Positions 44,686-54,065 are shown, counted from the first letter of the stretch. The stretch is 64,000 nt of DNA from Nocardia panacis (GCF_003598715.1 NZ_QZFU01000041.1:400681-464680), one strand, 5' to 3'. The notes: generated by a model not told the origin, from the letters alone. Numbers and translations: made by a program.

Positions 44686-45504
44686 ATGATGAAGGTCCAT
44701 CACCTCAATTGCGGCTCGCTGCGGGGCATCGACCCGCTGCCCGGCAGCGCCGATGTCGGTGCGGCGGTCGTGTGCCACTGCCTGCTGGTCGAGACCGACG
44801 ACCACGGGCTGGTGCTGGTCGAGACCGGTATCGGCAGCGGGGATATCGCCGATCCCGACACTGTGCTCGGCGCGGAATGGTCCGCTTTCGCCCAACCGGC
44901 GCTGCGGCCGGAAGAGACTGCGCGCAGGCAGATCACGCGGATGGGATTCGCGCCCGAGGACGTTCGCCATATCGTGCTCACCCACCTGGACCGCGATCAC
45001 GCCGGTGGGTTATCCGATTTCCCCGATGCCACGGTGCACGTCCATGCCGCCGAGCACGAGCACGCCGTGGCCGGAAAACTCGACCGCTACCGGGCTCCGC
45101 AGTTCGCCCACGCCCCGCGCTGGGCCACCTACACCCCGGACAGGGGCGGGGAATCCTGGTTCGGCTTCGACGCGGTACGCGAATTGCGCGGGCTGCCTGC
45201 CGAATTCCTGCTCATCCCACTCGCCGGTCACTCACCCGGTCACGTCGGCGTCGCGGTCGATACCGGCGCGGGCTGGCTGCTGCACGCCGGAGACTCGTAC
45301 TTCCATCACGACGAGGTCCACGCTCCGGCGCCGAGGTCGCATCCGCTGATGGATGTCATCCAACTCGGCGCCGAGGTCGACCGCGATCACCGCCTCGGCA
45401 ACCAGGCCCGCCTGCGCGAGTTGATTCGCCTGCACGGCGACGAGATCGAGGTCTTCTCCGCCCACGACCCGTGGGAATTCCAGCGCCTGGCCGCGCACGA
45501 CTGA
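44686..45504 (+). CDS. Metallo-beta-lactamase-fold hydrolase (quorum-lactonase-like)
   Basis: 272 residues starting at one of two tandem ATGs (44686/44689) after AAAGGAAAG. The zinc signature HxxxDHAGG is seen as THLDRDHAGG; other metal ligands lie in LAGHSPGHVG, AGDSYFHHDE and the C-terminal SAHDP. The arrangement is that of AttM/AiiA-type lactonases and related hydrolases. It is in the operon of the LmrA-type repressor, so it may break down the compound that induces the pump. Confidence 0.88.
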   Translation: MMKVHHLNCGSLRGIDPLPGSADVGAAVVCHCLLVETDDHGLVLVETGIGSGDIADPDTVLGAEWSAFAQPALRPEETARRQITRMGFAPEDVRHIVLTHLDRDHAGGLSDFPDATVHVHAAEHEHAVAGKLDRYRAPQFAHAPRWATYTPDRGGESWFGFDAVRELRGLPAEFLLIPLAGHSPGHVGVAVDTGAGWLLHAGDSYFHHDEVHAPAPRSHPLMDVIQLGAEVDRDHRLGNQARLRELIRLHGDEIEVFSAHDPWEFQRLAAHD

Positions 45505-45515
45505 ACCTCCCTGCT

Positions 45516-45555
45516 GCCCGTGACAAGAGGCGGCCACGCCGCTCATGTCACGGGC
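45516..45555 (+). terminator. Hairpin between hydrolase and MFS genes
   Basis: GCCCGTGACA and TGTCACGGGC form a perfect 10-bp stem enclosing a smaller GGCGG/CCGCC hairpin. It lies 11 bp after the hydrolase stop. No T run, so partial termination or mRNA processing is possible. Confidence 0.6.
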
Positions 45556-45713
45556 ACGCCGGTCGACCTCGCCGCGCCCGATCATTCATCGCCGACGTGC
45601 TGTCCATCCCGCCGTCGCGTCCTGTCGGATATCGAATTGTGGTGCCCGCGAAACACTTTCGATCCTATTCGGTCGACCGATCACCTCGCCCGAACCTTCT
45701 GGAGTTCATCCCG

Positions 45714-46949
45714 ATGACTACCACCTATCCCCGCGCGAGTACATCGCGACGAAACACCCCCGAACCAGCAAGACCGCGGTCGCACTGGTCCGCGACGACC
45801 GCACTGGCGCTGACATCCACGGTCGCCATTGTCCCGATCTTCGCACTCGGCGCCATGGCCACCCGCATCCAACCCGATCTCGGACTCACCCGCACCGATA
45901 TCGGGCTGGCCATCAGTGCCTTCTACGCCACCGCCGCGCTGGGTTCCCCGCTCGCCAAACGCATCGCGGCCCGCTTACCGCCGCCTGCCGTGCTGGCGGT
46001 GTCCGCGATCAGCGCCGCTGCGGCGGCAGCGGTGATCGCCACGGCCCACACCTTCGCGACCCTGCTCGCCGCGCTCGTCATCGCCGGATTCACCAATGGC
46101 CTGATCCAGCCGGTTGCTGGACGAGTCCTCATCGCCCGCGTGCCCGTCCGCCGGCACTCGCTTGTGGCCGGGATCGTCGGATCCGCGCTCGGCGCAGCCG
46201 CTTTCATCCCCGGCGTGCTGGTCACCTACGTCGTCGACCCCTACGGTTGGCGACCGGCGATGGCCGCGCTGTCGCTACTCGCGCTCACAGCGGCCTGCCT
46301 CGCCCCGCTGGCAGGCACGAATGTACTGCACGGCAACAACTTCCCGACTCCCATTGCCGCTCCGCCGCGGGCTGTACCCGAAACGGCCGTTCGGCGGGTG
46401 CTGGCGCTGTGGGCCGCGGCCGCCGCGCTCTCGGCCATCGGCAGCAATGCCATCGCCGCGTATTTCATCCAGATCGGCCACCACACAGGTCTTTCCACCG
46501 GGCTCGCCGGAAAGTTGTTGTCGGCCTGCGCGGTCGCCGCCATCGCGACACGCATTCTCCTCGGCGTGGTCACCGACCGGGCGCCGCACCGCAATGCCAT
46601 CGTGGTCGCCTGCCTCATGGGCGCCGGAGCCTGCGGCCTTGTTCTCATCGCCACCGGTGGAACGATCGGATTCATCGTGGGGGCGGTGCTCGCCTTCTCC
46701 ATCGGTTCCGGCTGGACTGCTCTGCTGGTGGTCACAACCCTGGCCCTGGTCCCTGGCCGTGCCGAACAGGCCGGTGCCGTCGTACAGATGGGGCTTTTCA
46801 GCGGGTTCGCCGCCGGGCCATTCACCTACGGCGCCCTGTCCGCGACCCTGGGATTCGACACAGCCGCAGCGCTGGCTGCCGCTGCCGGACTGCTGGCCAC
46901 CCTCTTGATGCTCCTCGGGGCACGCCACGCTCGACCAGCGCGTGCCTGA
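45714..46949 (+). CDS. MFS transporter (CynX/drug-efflux-like)
   Basis: 411 residues from the ATG at 45714, with GGAG ten bases upstream; a long in-frame extension upstream is Arg-rich and not coding. Twelve hydrophobic segments are visible. The first, ALALTSTVAIVPIFALGAMATRIQPDLG, and the ISAFYATAALGSPLAKRIA helix with loop resemble CynX/NimT-type transporters. It is probably the efflux arm of the LmrA-like regulon together with the MBL hydrolase. Confidence 0.85.
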   Translation: MTTTYPRASTSRRNTPEPARPRSHWSATTALALTSTVAIVPIFALGAMATRIQPDLGLTRTDIGLAISAFYATAALGSPLAKRIAARLPPPAVLAVSAISAAAAAAVIATAHTFATLLAALVIAGFTNGLIQPVAGRVLIARVPVRRHSLVAGIVGSALGAAAFIPGVLVTYVVDPYGWRPAMAALSLLALTAACLAPLAGTNVLHGNNFPTPIAAPPRAVPETAVRRVLALWAAAAALSAIGSNAIAAYFIQIGHHTGLSTGLAGKLLSACAVAAIATRILLGVVTDRAPHRNAIVVACLMGAGACGLVLIATGGTIGFIVGAVLAFSIGSGWTALLVVTTLALVPGRAEQAGAVVQMGLFSGFAAGPFTYGALSATLGFDTAAALAAAAGLLATLLMLLGARHARPARA

Positions 46950-47210
46950 CAGGTACTTGCCGGCCCGGCGGCCGCATCCGGTCCGAACCCGGTGAGACCG
47001 CTTCGTCATCTCGCCGCCTATCGCAAATCACCTGCGCCCGTACGTTTTCGCAACCACTTCACCGCACGCCGACCGCCGCGCGACCGGCCGACGATCAGGA
47101 ACGGGTTCGCTTGTTCGATCCACGAACCGGGCCGCGGTCATGTGACAATGGGTACATCGCGACCGTGAGATGGGTTGCACCTCAACTCGTTTCAGTCAAG
47201 TGGGGTGTTG

Positions 47211-48347
47211 ATGGGTACTTCGGTGGATGTCTCATACCCGCCAGTGGCTGTTTTTCGGGAGCCGGGGGATCGGCCGGTGACCCCCGACCTATCCGTCGGT
47301 GTCCGGCTCGAGGCGGGGCGAACCGCGGCGGCATTGGCTCGGGTGCCGACCCATGCCGGGCCGGTCGAGCGCACTGCGGCGTTGCGAGCGGCCACACTGG
47401 CGGCCGGTCGGTTGATCAGTGCGTTCGAGACCGAGGGCGGGCCTGTCGCCGGTGAGGCGATTCCGGCAGAGTCGGTCAGCCAGTCGTTCTTCCGGGTTCG
47501 GGAGGTCGAGTTGTCCGATCAGCAGACGGCTCTGCACGGTGTCCTGGTCGTTCATCGTGGCGTGCGGGATCTGTGCCGGGCGCCATTGTCGGGGGCGGAT
47601 CTGGTGGTCGAGTTGGCCGGGATGCGACAGGCGGTGCTCGAACTCACCGGCACGACCGTGCCCGACCCGGCCGGGTCGGATGAGGTACGTGCTCAGGAGC
47701 CTGTGGGCGAAGAGTTCGGCGTGGATCCTCGCGGTTCCTTGGACAGTGAGTGGACAGCCAGATGGATTGTGGGGCATCAGGTTCACGTGCTGTTCAATAT
47801 CTGTGCCGCGGTCGCCGTGACCGATGCCGCGGTTCATCTCCGGCACGGCGAGCTCGGGCAGGCATTGGTGCGGCTCGACGACGCGACCACCTATGTGCGT
47901 GGCTTTCCCGCGGCGATGATCCACGCAGGCACGGTCCCGGTGGAGTACTACTTGGCCGCCGTGCGCCCGACCATGCAGCCCCCGCAGGTCGCCACCCCAT
48001 TGAGCGGGCGGCAGCATCGCGGGTACAAGATATTTCGTGGCGCGATGAAGGGTCTGCTCGGCGTGCTGCCCGAGCCCTACGAAGAGTTGGCCGCCAAGGA
48101 TCGTGACCTCGCCGACGCACGGGACGCGCTGCTCGAGGCCGATCTCATCGACGCCGAACGCCATGTCACGCTCGCCTATTCGATGGTGCGGCTGCGGCAT
48201 TCGATCGCGCAGGCGCCGATCGGACCCGACAATGCCGTGGGTGAGCTGCGGTTGATGCGTCATCGCCGGGCGGCTCAGTACGCGCCGCTGATCCGCTTCG
48301 GCGACCATTACATCGCCGAATCGCTGGCCGCGATGCGGCATCGGTGA
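47211..48347 (+). CDS. Uncharacterised helical protein, partner of the 2OG oxygenase
   Basis: 378 residues, mostly helical, with no recognised family. The conserved-looking core includes HQVHVLFNICAAVAVTDAAV, AALRLDD-like helices, VRGFPAAMIHAG and YLAAVRPTMQPPQVATPLSG. The arrangement of long helices with buried His and an RPTM-x-PP-x7-SG block recalls the tryptophan 2,3-dioxygenase/PrnB superfamily of heme enzymes, but this is a speculative resemblance from memory. It lies 19 bp before a clavaminate-synthase-like oxygenase, so the two likely act in one small pathway modifying an amino acid. Confidence 0.6.
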   Translation: MGTSVDVSYPPVAVFREPGDRPVTPDLSVGVRLEAGRTAAALARVPTHAGPVERTAALRAATLAAGRLISAFETEGGPVAGEAIPAESVSQSFFRVREVELSDQQTALHGVLVVHRGVRDLCRAPLSGADLVVELAGMRQAVLELTGTTVPDPAGSDEVRAQEPVGEEFGVDPRGSLDSEWTARWIVGHQVHVLFNICAAVAVTDAAVHLRHGELGQALVRLDDATTYVRGFPAAMIHAGTVPVEYYLAAVRPTMQPPQVATPLSGRQHRGYKIFRGAMKGLLGVLPEPYEELAAKDRDLADARDALLEADLIDAERHVTLAYSMVRLRHSIAQAPIGPDNAVGELRLMRHRRAAQYAPLIRFGDHYIAESLAAMRHR

Positions 48348-48366
48348 GCAGGATGAGGAGCCGAGG

Positions 48367-49347
48367 TTGACGCCCGAAACCACCGCGCCCGCCGTCGATA
48401 TCGGCGCCCTGGAGCTGAACCCCTCCGACAGCGGCGCGGTGGACCGCCTTGCCCGTGCCCTGTGCGGCGGACAGGTGGACGACCCGCAATGGGTGGCGCG
48501 TGCCCGCCACGCGGGTGACGAACTGCCCCTGCCACTGCGCCGGGGACTGCGAAACTTCCGGCGACACTCCGGATCCCGTGGTCTGCTCGTGGTTCGCGGA
48601 CTTCCGGTCGATGAGGCAGCGTTGCCCGCGACCCCCTCGGCGCCGGATTCGGTGCAGCGCGCGGCCACCGTCGCCGCGGCGGTGCTCGTCATGGCCGCGT
48701 GCGCGCTCGGCGATCCCCTCGCGTATCTGGCCGAGAAATCCGGGGCATTGGTGCAGGACGTCGTGCCGGTGCCGGGCAGGGAAGCCTTCTCCGGCAACGC
48801 CGGATCGGTCCTGTTGACCTTCCACAACGAGAACGCTTTCCACGAACACGAACCCGACTACGTCCTGCTGCTGTGCCTGCGCGCCGATCACGACCGGACC
48901 GCTGGACTGCGCACGGCATGCCTGCGCGAGCTGCTGCCGATACTGGCGCAGGCAACGCGAGAGGCGCTGTTCGCGCCGGAATTCCGTACCGCGCCCCCGC
49001 CGTCGTTCGGCTCCGGCGACACAACGGGTGCCCCGAGCCCGGTGCTGTCCGGTGCACCCGAGGACCCGGATATTCGGATGGCGACGATCGCGACAACCCC
49101 GCTCACCCCTCGAGCCGCAACCTCGCTCGCCGAATTCGGAGCAGCCTGCAACGCCGTCGCCCACACCACCAGACTCGCGCCCGGCGATCTGGCGATCGTC
49201 GACAATCGAGTAACCGTCCACGGCCGCACCGCCTTCCACCCCCGCTACGACGGTGCGGACCGCTGGCTGCAACGCACCTTCGCCGTCACCGACCTGCGCC
49301 GCTCCCGCGACCACCGTCCACAGGACGGCTACATCATCACCCGCTGA
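48367..49347 (+). CDS. 2-oxoglutarate/Fe(II) oxygenase, TauD/clavaminate-synthase-like
   Basis: 326 residues starting at a TTG with GAGGAG eight bases upstream. The iron triad is His153 and Glu155 in TFHNENAFHEHE plus the distal histidine in DNRVTVHGRTAF, and the 2-oxoglutarate arginine is in DRWLQRTFAV. The spacing HxE rather than HxD, and GLLVVRGLPV at the start, match AsnO/VioC/clavaminate synthase enzymes that hydroxylate free or carrier-bound amino acids. It is cotranscribed with the preceding unknown protein. Confidence 0.9.
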   Translation: MTPETTAPAVDIGALELNPSDSGAVDRLARALCGGQVDDPQWVARARHAGDELPLPLRRGLRNFRRHSGSRGLLVVRGLPVDEAALPATPSAPDSVQRAATVAAAVLVMAACALGDPLAYLAEKSGALVQDVVPVPGREAFSGNAGSVLLTFHNENAFHEHEPDYVLLLCLRADHDRTAGLRTACLRELLPILAQATREALFAPEFRTAPPPSFGSGDTTGAPSPVLSGAPEDPDIRMATIATTPLTPRAATSLAEFGAACNAVAHTTRLAPGDLAIVDNRVTVHGRTAFHPRYDGADRWLQRTFAVTDLRRSRDHRPQDGYIITR

Positions 49348-49632
49348 TCCTGGTTATGGAGCTGCTGCTCAGAAGTCGATCCAAGTTCACACCGCGCCAA
49401 TTGGGAAGAAACGTCCGCTACTACCGCACTGCGCTATGGTCCGTTCCCTGCGCGCAGAGATAAGCGCGCCGGGCTGCGCTGGTCGAGCGTCAACGCTCCT
49501 CCGAAATGGTGGCGCATTTCTTCTGATCAGCTATTGCCGTGTCCACCACCGAGATTCGGTGGTGCTGACGCTGTGCGAACGAACGGTCGAAGCAGGGCCG
49601 ACAGTGTGGGCCAGGATTGAGCCGATCCGAGG

Positions 49633-50271
49633 TCAGGTGAATCGCCAGTTCTTTTTTTGCGCCAGATCGTTGAGGTCACACTTGAATGCCTTTAGCGCCG
49701 TCGCGCCTGCCCCCACAATAATCGGTCCGGTGACGTGCGGTGGGACGGCGGTGGCAACCAGGCCGCCAACCGTCATACCGCTCGCAATTCCGCACAGTAT
49801 GTTCTTGAAGAGATCGCCTTCGCTTTGTTCTGCGGCAAGGAGGCGAGCGAGCTCTCCTACAAGTGTGCTGCGCTGCTCGCGGAGACCATCGCGGAGGCTT
49901 GTATAACATACTTCAGCGAATGCCCCAAATTCGTTGCCGAACACCTGGTCGACGTCTTGAACGACGGAGCCGAGGCTGTCAGGCAGGCGAGATGCCGCAG
50001 CAAGTGCTGCCTCACGTATGTTCTGTATCTCCACGTCGACAACATAGTCTTGCAACCAAGCCGCACCCAGCAGAGCCTCCTCGAGGTCGCTCAATATCGA
50101 CCCGACAATGGCAGTGAGCGCCGTCTCGTCGGCGGCCGCTACTTGTTCGATCGTCGTCGTGATGCCCGTCCATGCATTGTCGAAAACGATCAGATTTTGA
50201 AAGCTCGAGATTGCGCGCGCAAGGGATAGGTGGCCCGCTGTTCGCAACTCGACGCGAGTCGCAGTCGTCAT
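49633..50271 (-). CDS. Hypothetical protein with glycine-zipper C-terminus
   Basis: 212 residues from the ATG at 50271, which has an excellent GAGGAGGTG site. The first 150 residues are amphipathic helices (FQNLIVFDNAWTGITTTIEQ, SILSDLEEALLGAAWLQDYV). Near the end a Gly/Ala-rich hydrophobic stretch, ILCGIASGMTVGGLVATAV and GPIIVGAGATALKAF, could insert in a membrane as a hairpin. No family is known to me. It lies alone at the left edge of the decayed mobile island. Confidence 0.7.
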   Translation of the reverse strand: MTTATRVELRTAGHLSLARAISSFQNLIVFDNAWTGITTTIEQVAAADETALTAIVGSILSDLEEALLGAAWLQDYVVDVEIQNIREAALAAASRLPDSLGSVVQDVDQVFGNEFGAFAEVCYTSLRDGLREQRSTLVGELARLLAAEQSEGDLFKNILCGIASGMTVGGLVATAVPPHVTGPIIVGAGATALKAFKCDLNDLAQKKNWRFT

Positions 50272-50434
50272 GTCTACACCTCCTCGGCAATGTGAAATTC
50301 TGCATTGGCTCCGCACTGCGGACGAACTGAGCGAACATCGGCACCGAGCGCACACTTTGTCCACCAAACGATTCCCTAGTTGAAACTGAGGTGCACCCAG
50401 CGAGGCGGTGGCTGATGAGAAGATTGTGACCAAC

Positions 50435-50620
50435 GCATTGTATGCGAACTCAACCGACAGCTTGAACAGTTGGACCAGAACGAAGGGCGGCTCGTCGATC
50501 TGGCAGCCGACGGTTCGATGCGGAAGGCGAAGGTGCGGATTAAGCTGCTCGGAGTCAAGAGCCAACCTGCCAGGCTGGTCACCACCTCCGAAGAACTCGC
50601 AGTCGGAATCAGTGACTGCT
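50435..50620 (+). pseudogene. Remnant of a large serine recombinase (left copy)
   Basis: The frame reads ELNRQLEQLDQNEGRLVDLA, then ADGSMRKAKVRIKLLGVKSQ. This is the coiled-coil region near the C-terminus of large serine recombinases, and it matches the right copy at 55.6 kb (SRLVDLLADGSMPKAKVRMK). The catalytic domain is absent. It marks the left boundary of a decayed integrated element. Confidence 0.75.
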
Positions 50621-50639
50621 GCGGGGTCCAAGGGGTGAA

Positions 50640-50930
50640 GTGTGGCATCCGGGGGTTGGTTCAGGCACATCGGGACGGAGCGTCGACTGGAGAGCTTGCC
50701 AAACGGCACGGTGTGGCCAAGAGCGCTGTTCTGGAGTGCGGGGTGTTCCGCGCCGGTATCAGTCCCTCGCCGAGGCCGACGTCGTTCGTGCTGAGCGGCT
50801 CCATCTCGCGGGTTATTCGCTGACTGCGTGTAGCAGGTTGACCGGTTTCGCTGCGAGCAGTATCAATCGTGCTCTGAACAAGAGGGGTACGCCGATGCGG
50901 CCAGCGCGGCGACGGCGCAGGAGCTTGTAG
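50640..50930 (+). pseudogene. Frameshifted small helix-turn-helix gene
   Basis: One frame gives VQAHRDGASTGELAKRHGVA and KSAVLE, a helix-turn-helix of resolvase type. After a shift near 50,740 a second frame continues with YQSLAEADVVRAERLHLAGY and LTGFAASSINRALNKRGTPM to 50930. The two halves together make a plausible 96-residue DNA-binding protein often found behind serine recombinases in Nocardia-like genomes. It is broken here. Confidence 0.6.
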
Positions 50931-51242
50931 GAACCGTGGATGGGTTCGGCGGGGCGACACGCCGAACCTACGACTATTTCAATCATGGGCAATCTTTCGG
51001 CAATTCACGGTCCTCGATGATTGGGACTGCTCGGTATTCGAGTCTGTTCGGCCCGGTATGTTCGTGTGGCAGCTTGCTGATTGAAACTGACTGAAATTTG
51101 CCCGGTGCGTCGATGATCGTGCAGGTCAGCAAGTGTCCGTTTCCCGTGTGCAGGGATCAGCCCGCCGATAAGGCCCGCGAAACGGGGGTCGCTGGTGTCC
51201 TGGTGGTCGGATTCTGCACGGCCGGTGCGGGTTCCGGGTGTT
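50931..51242. other. 312-bp gene-free stretch inside the island
   Basis: No start site or domain is seen in any frame. It is AT-richer than the chromosome average, as is the rest of the island. Confidence 0.4.
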
Positions 51243-51590
51243 CTATTCGGTCGCGGGGCCGGTGTCGTCGAAGGTGGTGGTGTTGTGGTGGAAGGCGGGG
51301 GTGAGTTGGCTGACGAGGGTGTGGCCCTCGCGGTGGGTGGTGGCGGCCAAGTCGAGTCGGCCGGCGCGCCACCAGTAGATGTGGGGGTTGATGGCCCAGG
51401 GGTCGTCGAGGTGCGCGGCCGCGATGTGGGCGAGCACGGTGAGCGCCCGTACCACTTCGGCTCCGTCGATCGGGTACACGTACATCGATTCCTTGGACGG
51501 CATGGTCAGGACCGCGCCCGCGGAACCGGTCACCGGGTGGTCGCCGAGCCAACGGGCGTGCGCGGTCAGGTATTCCGGGCCGGTCAACAA
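51243..51590 (-). CDS. Hypothetical protein, possibly 5'-truncated
   Basis: 115 residues if started at the TTG 51588-51590; there is no good ribosome site. The sequence (EYLTAHARWLGDHPVTGSAG, then YVYPIDGAEVVRALTVLAHI and PWAINPHIYWWRAGRLDLAA) looks like real coding sequence and resembles conserved actinobacterial hypotheticals. An ATG at codon 30 would drop the first helix. Function is unknown. Confidence 0.5.
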   Translation of the reverse strand: MLTGPEYLTAHARWLGDHPVTGSAGAVLTMPSKESMYVYPIDGAEVVRALTVLAHIAAAHLDDPWAINPHIYWWRAGRLDLAATTHREGHTLVSQLTPAFHHNTTTFDDTGPATE

Positions 51591-51964
51591 CGCGATCGGG
51601 GGAAGTCCACGCGACGTTCACTTCAGTTTGGCCGCAGCCAAAGCCGCCGACCGTCGCGACGCGCCGGCTGCGGCCCGCGAACGCCACCCACAGCGATTCA
51701 CCACCACCGCAGCACCGAAGATCCTCGACCTACCCGACACCGTCTGGATCAACCGACCGGCCCAGGCACCCGCCACCAGCGAGGAGACCGCACCCACAGC
51801 CGCATAAACACCGACTGGTCTCATATGGCTTGAAAAATTCCGCTTGTCGCGTCGGTCAGGGACTCGGCAGCCTTGAGTCAATACAACCTTGAATAGACTG
51901 TTGCAGAGCAACTTCCGTCGGCAATACTCTGGCGTACTCAGTACAGTGACTGAAGCAGTGACAC
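51591..51964. other. 374-bp stretch, no secure gene
   Basis: A minus-strand frame from an ATG at 51824 (MRPVGVYAAVGAVSSLVAGA...) is Ala/Arg-rich with one hydrophobic segment and could encode a 68-residue membrane peptide, but it has no ribosome site and no family. The right part should hold the promoter of the nuclease gene. Confidence 0.3.
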
Positions 51965-53221
51965 ATGCAGGACAGCCGGAATTCTGATCGAGGGGACAAT
52001 TTGGCGATCAAGGTAGAGACGGTGCGGGGGTACGTGCTCGAGGAACTCCTTGCGAGGCTCTTGCAGGACAACGGTTATCGGCTGCTTGTCGCGGCAGACC
52101 AGGACCGGGAAGCGCTGAAAGATAGCGGAAGGGGCCTGCTGGTCCGCGGGCGCGGCACGGACCACCAAGTCGACGTGCTCGGCGAATTGGATCGGCCTCT
52201 ACCGTTCTCGCTGCCACTGCGCCTATTTGTCGAAGCGAAGCATCGCAGTGACCGAACGGGCATCGAGTTTGCGCGGAATGCCTATGGAACCATCCGTGAT
52301 GTCAACGAGTACTACGGCACGCAGACTCCAGGGGCGTATCACATCCCAATGAAGCGCTATCAGTATCAGTACGCCCTGTTCTCTGCCAGCGGCTTTACCA
52401 AGCCAGCGCAGGAATATGCTTTGGCGCAACAGATCTCGTTGATCGACCTGTCTAATCCGGGTTTCGATGCGCTCTTGGCCGCTGCGGATGATATCGCCAC
52501 TCGGATCGTCGACCTCGCCGCGCAGGTTGGCCTCGCTTCGCTCCCGTTGAATCAGGTTCGGCACGCACTCCGCCATGCCCTGGGCACTTGGCCGGCCAAT
52601 GTCGACGACGAGGATTTCCCCGACCTTGCCGCCCACGTCCGCCAGATGCGCGGGCACGCCGGAGAATCGGCCTTCCCAGCGCCCGCCTTCGGCCTGGCCG
52701 TCGCCTACGACAGGGAACAAGCTGGGCTGAACGTGGCACAACTGCGCGACGAACCAGGCGACGAGTACTACGTGTACGAAGAGGACGTGTCGCCGCCGCG
52801 CAAACTGCCGACCGGCCAGCTGACAGCAATCGTGACTGGACTGGGTGAAGTCGCGTTGGATGACTTCGTCCTCGGATTCCCGCCGGCGCCATTCGTTCTC
52901 GTACTGCTGGTCGACAACCCTGCAGCGTTCACGGAGTACGTCGACAACTCACGCAATACCGACATCCGGGTGAATCTCAACTATCCCCGTGACCGCCGTG
53001 ATAACCGGCCGCTAAGCCGGGATTGGGAGATCGAGCCCGTCGATGGTGAAGCCGGCTTCCGGCTCAGCTTCACGCTCCCGACCATCCTCGCGGACTGGAT
53101 GCTGGGCGGCGAGGTGCCTACATGGAGCCTGCGGGAAGCCAAGACCACGCTGCTGTCGTCGATCGCGATGGTGCGCGGCAATCGAGTCGTGCGTCTGTTG
53201 TACCAGCCACATCGCGGGTGA
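51965..53221 (+). CDS. Stand-alone PD-(D/E)XK (Mrr-like) nuclease, defence candidate
   Basis: 418 residues. Residues 20-115 form an Mrr-type endonuclease core: VRGYVLEELLARLLQDNGYR (helix with Glu27), GRGTDHQVDVLGEL with Asp70, then LRLFVEAKHRSDRTG with Glu90-x-Lys92. These are the acid, acid, lysine of the PD-(D/E)XK site. The C-terminal 250 residues are of unknown type and may recognise DNA or a signal. No methyltransferase gene is next to it, so it could be a type IV (modification-dependent) restriction enzyme or a single-gene phage defence. It lies between two recombinase remnants. Confidence 0.75.
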   Translation: MQDSRNSDRGDNLAIKVETVRGYVLEELLARLLQDNGYRLLVAADQDREALKDSGRGLLVRGRGTDHQVDVLGELDRPLPFSLPLRLFVEAKHRSDRTGIEFARNAYGTIRDVNEYYGTQTPGAYHIPMKRYQYQYALFSASGFTKPAQEYALAQQISLIDLSNPGFDALLAAADDIATRIVDLAAQVGLASLPLNQVRHALRHALGTWPANVDDEDFPDLAAHVRQMRGHAGESAFPAPAFGLAVAYDREQAGLNVAQLRDEPGDEYYVYEEDVSPPRKLPTGQLTAIVTGLGEVALDDFVLGFPPAPFVLVLLVDNPAAFTEYVDNSRNTDIRVNLNYPRDRRDNRPLSRDWEIEPVDGEAGFRLSFTLPTILADWMLGGEVPTWSLREAKTTLLSSIAMVRGNRVVRLLYQPHRG

Positions 53222-53319
53222 GCATCCTATGCAGATACTTCAGGGATCTGATGGGAATCTGTGGACCTGGCGGGACGGTATTCGAACCGGGTTGACCTGC
53301 GGGAACTCGAAGCAGTGTG

Positions 53320-54020
53320 CGTCAAGATGAAAGCGGCGGGCGCATCAACGGTCTCGCCGCGGCGGAAGCGGGTGTCGCGGGCGAAGTCGAAGCGGTGGGC
53401 TATGCAGCGCTTGGAGCGCCGGCTCGGATCGGTTGCGGTCGAAGAGTTGGTTCGGGCGGATCGAAGGCCGAAGGACTTGGTGGACAGGGACTTTCGTGCT
53501 CCGGTGCCAAACCGGTTGTGGGTGGCGGATATCACGTATGTGGAGCTGGCCGGGCGCGGGTTCTGTTACGTGGCGTTCGTGACCGATGTGTTCTCCCGCT
53601 CGATCGTGGGCCGGCGGGTGTCGGATTCGTTGAAACGGAATTGGCGCTGGATGCGTTGGAGATGGTGTTGTGGAATCGGCGGGATCGGTTGAGTGCGGCG
53701 CTGATTCATCATGGAGATCGTGGCGTTCAATATACGGCGTTGCGATACGGCGAGCGTCTGGCTGAGGCGGGTATCGCGCAATCGGTTGGCAGTACCGGCG
53801 ATTCGTATGGCAACTCTCTCCCTGAATCGGTGAATTCGCTGTTCAAGAAGGAATTGATCGACAAGTACGTGTGGTCGGATGTGAGCGAGGTGAATCGGGA
53901 GACAGCGGAATGGGTTTCGTGGTACAACAATCAGCGGTCGCATTCGTGATGTGGTTATCGTCCATCGGCGGAGTTCGAGCGGGTCTTCTGGGAAGGTCGC
54001 GGTCAGCAGCCGACGGCAGT
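53320..54020 (+). mobile_element. IS3-family transposase (OrfB) pseudogene
   Basis: DDE integrase blocks are visible: NRLWVADITYVELAGRGFCY (first Asp), IHHGDRGVQYTALRYGERL (second Asp) and SLPESVNSLFKKELIDKYVW (Glu). The frame breaks near 53,634, where a missing base changes SLK-TELALD. A TGG-to-TGA change after NNQRSHS stops the protein early, though YRPSAEFERVFW is still readable beyond. OrfA and the OrfB 5' end are missing or unreadable. The element is dead. Terminal inverted repeats could not be placed. Confidence 0.85.
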
Positions 54021-54065
54021 ATGAGGCAGTGGAATCGGTAGTTCGGTCTCATCCAAAGCCGGGGC

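Noticed and set aside
44709..46949. A 746-codon frame that would fuse the MBL hydrolase region to the MFS protein
   Set aside because: The first 335 codons are an out-of-frame shadow of the hydrolase; the MFS gene has its own ATG and ribosome site at 45714.
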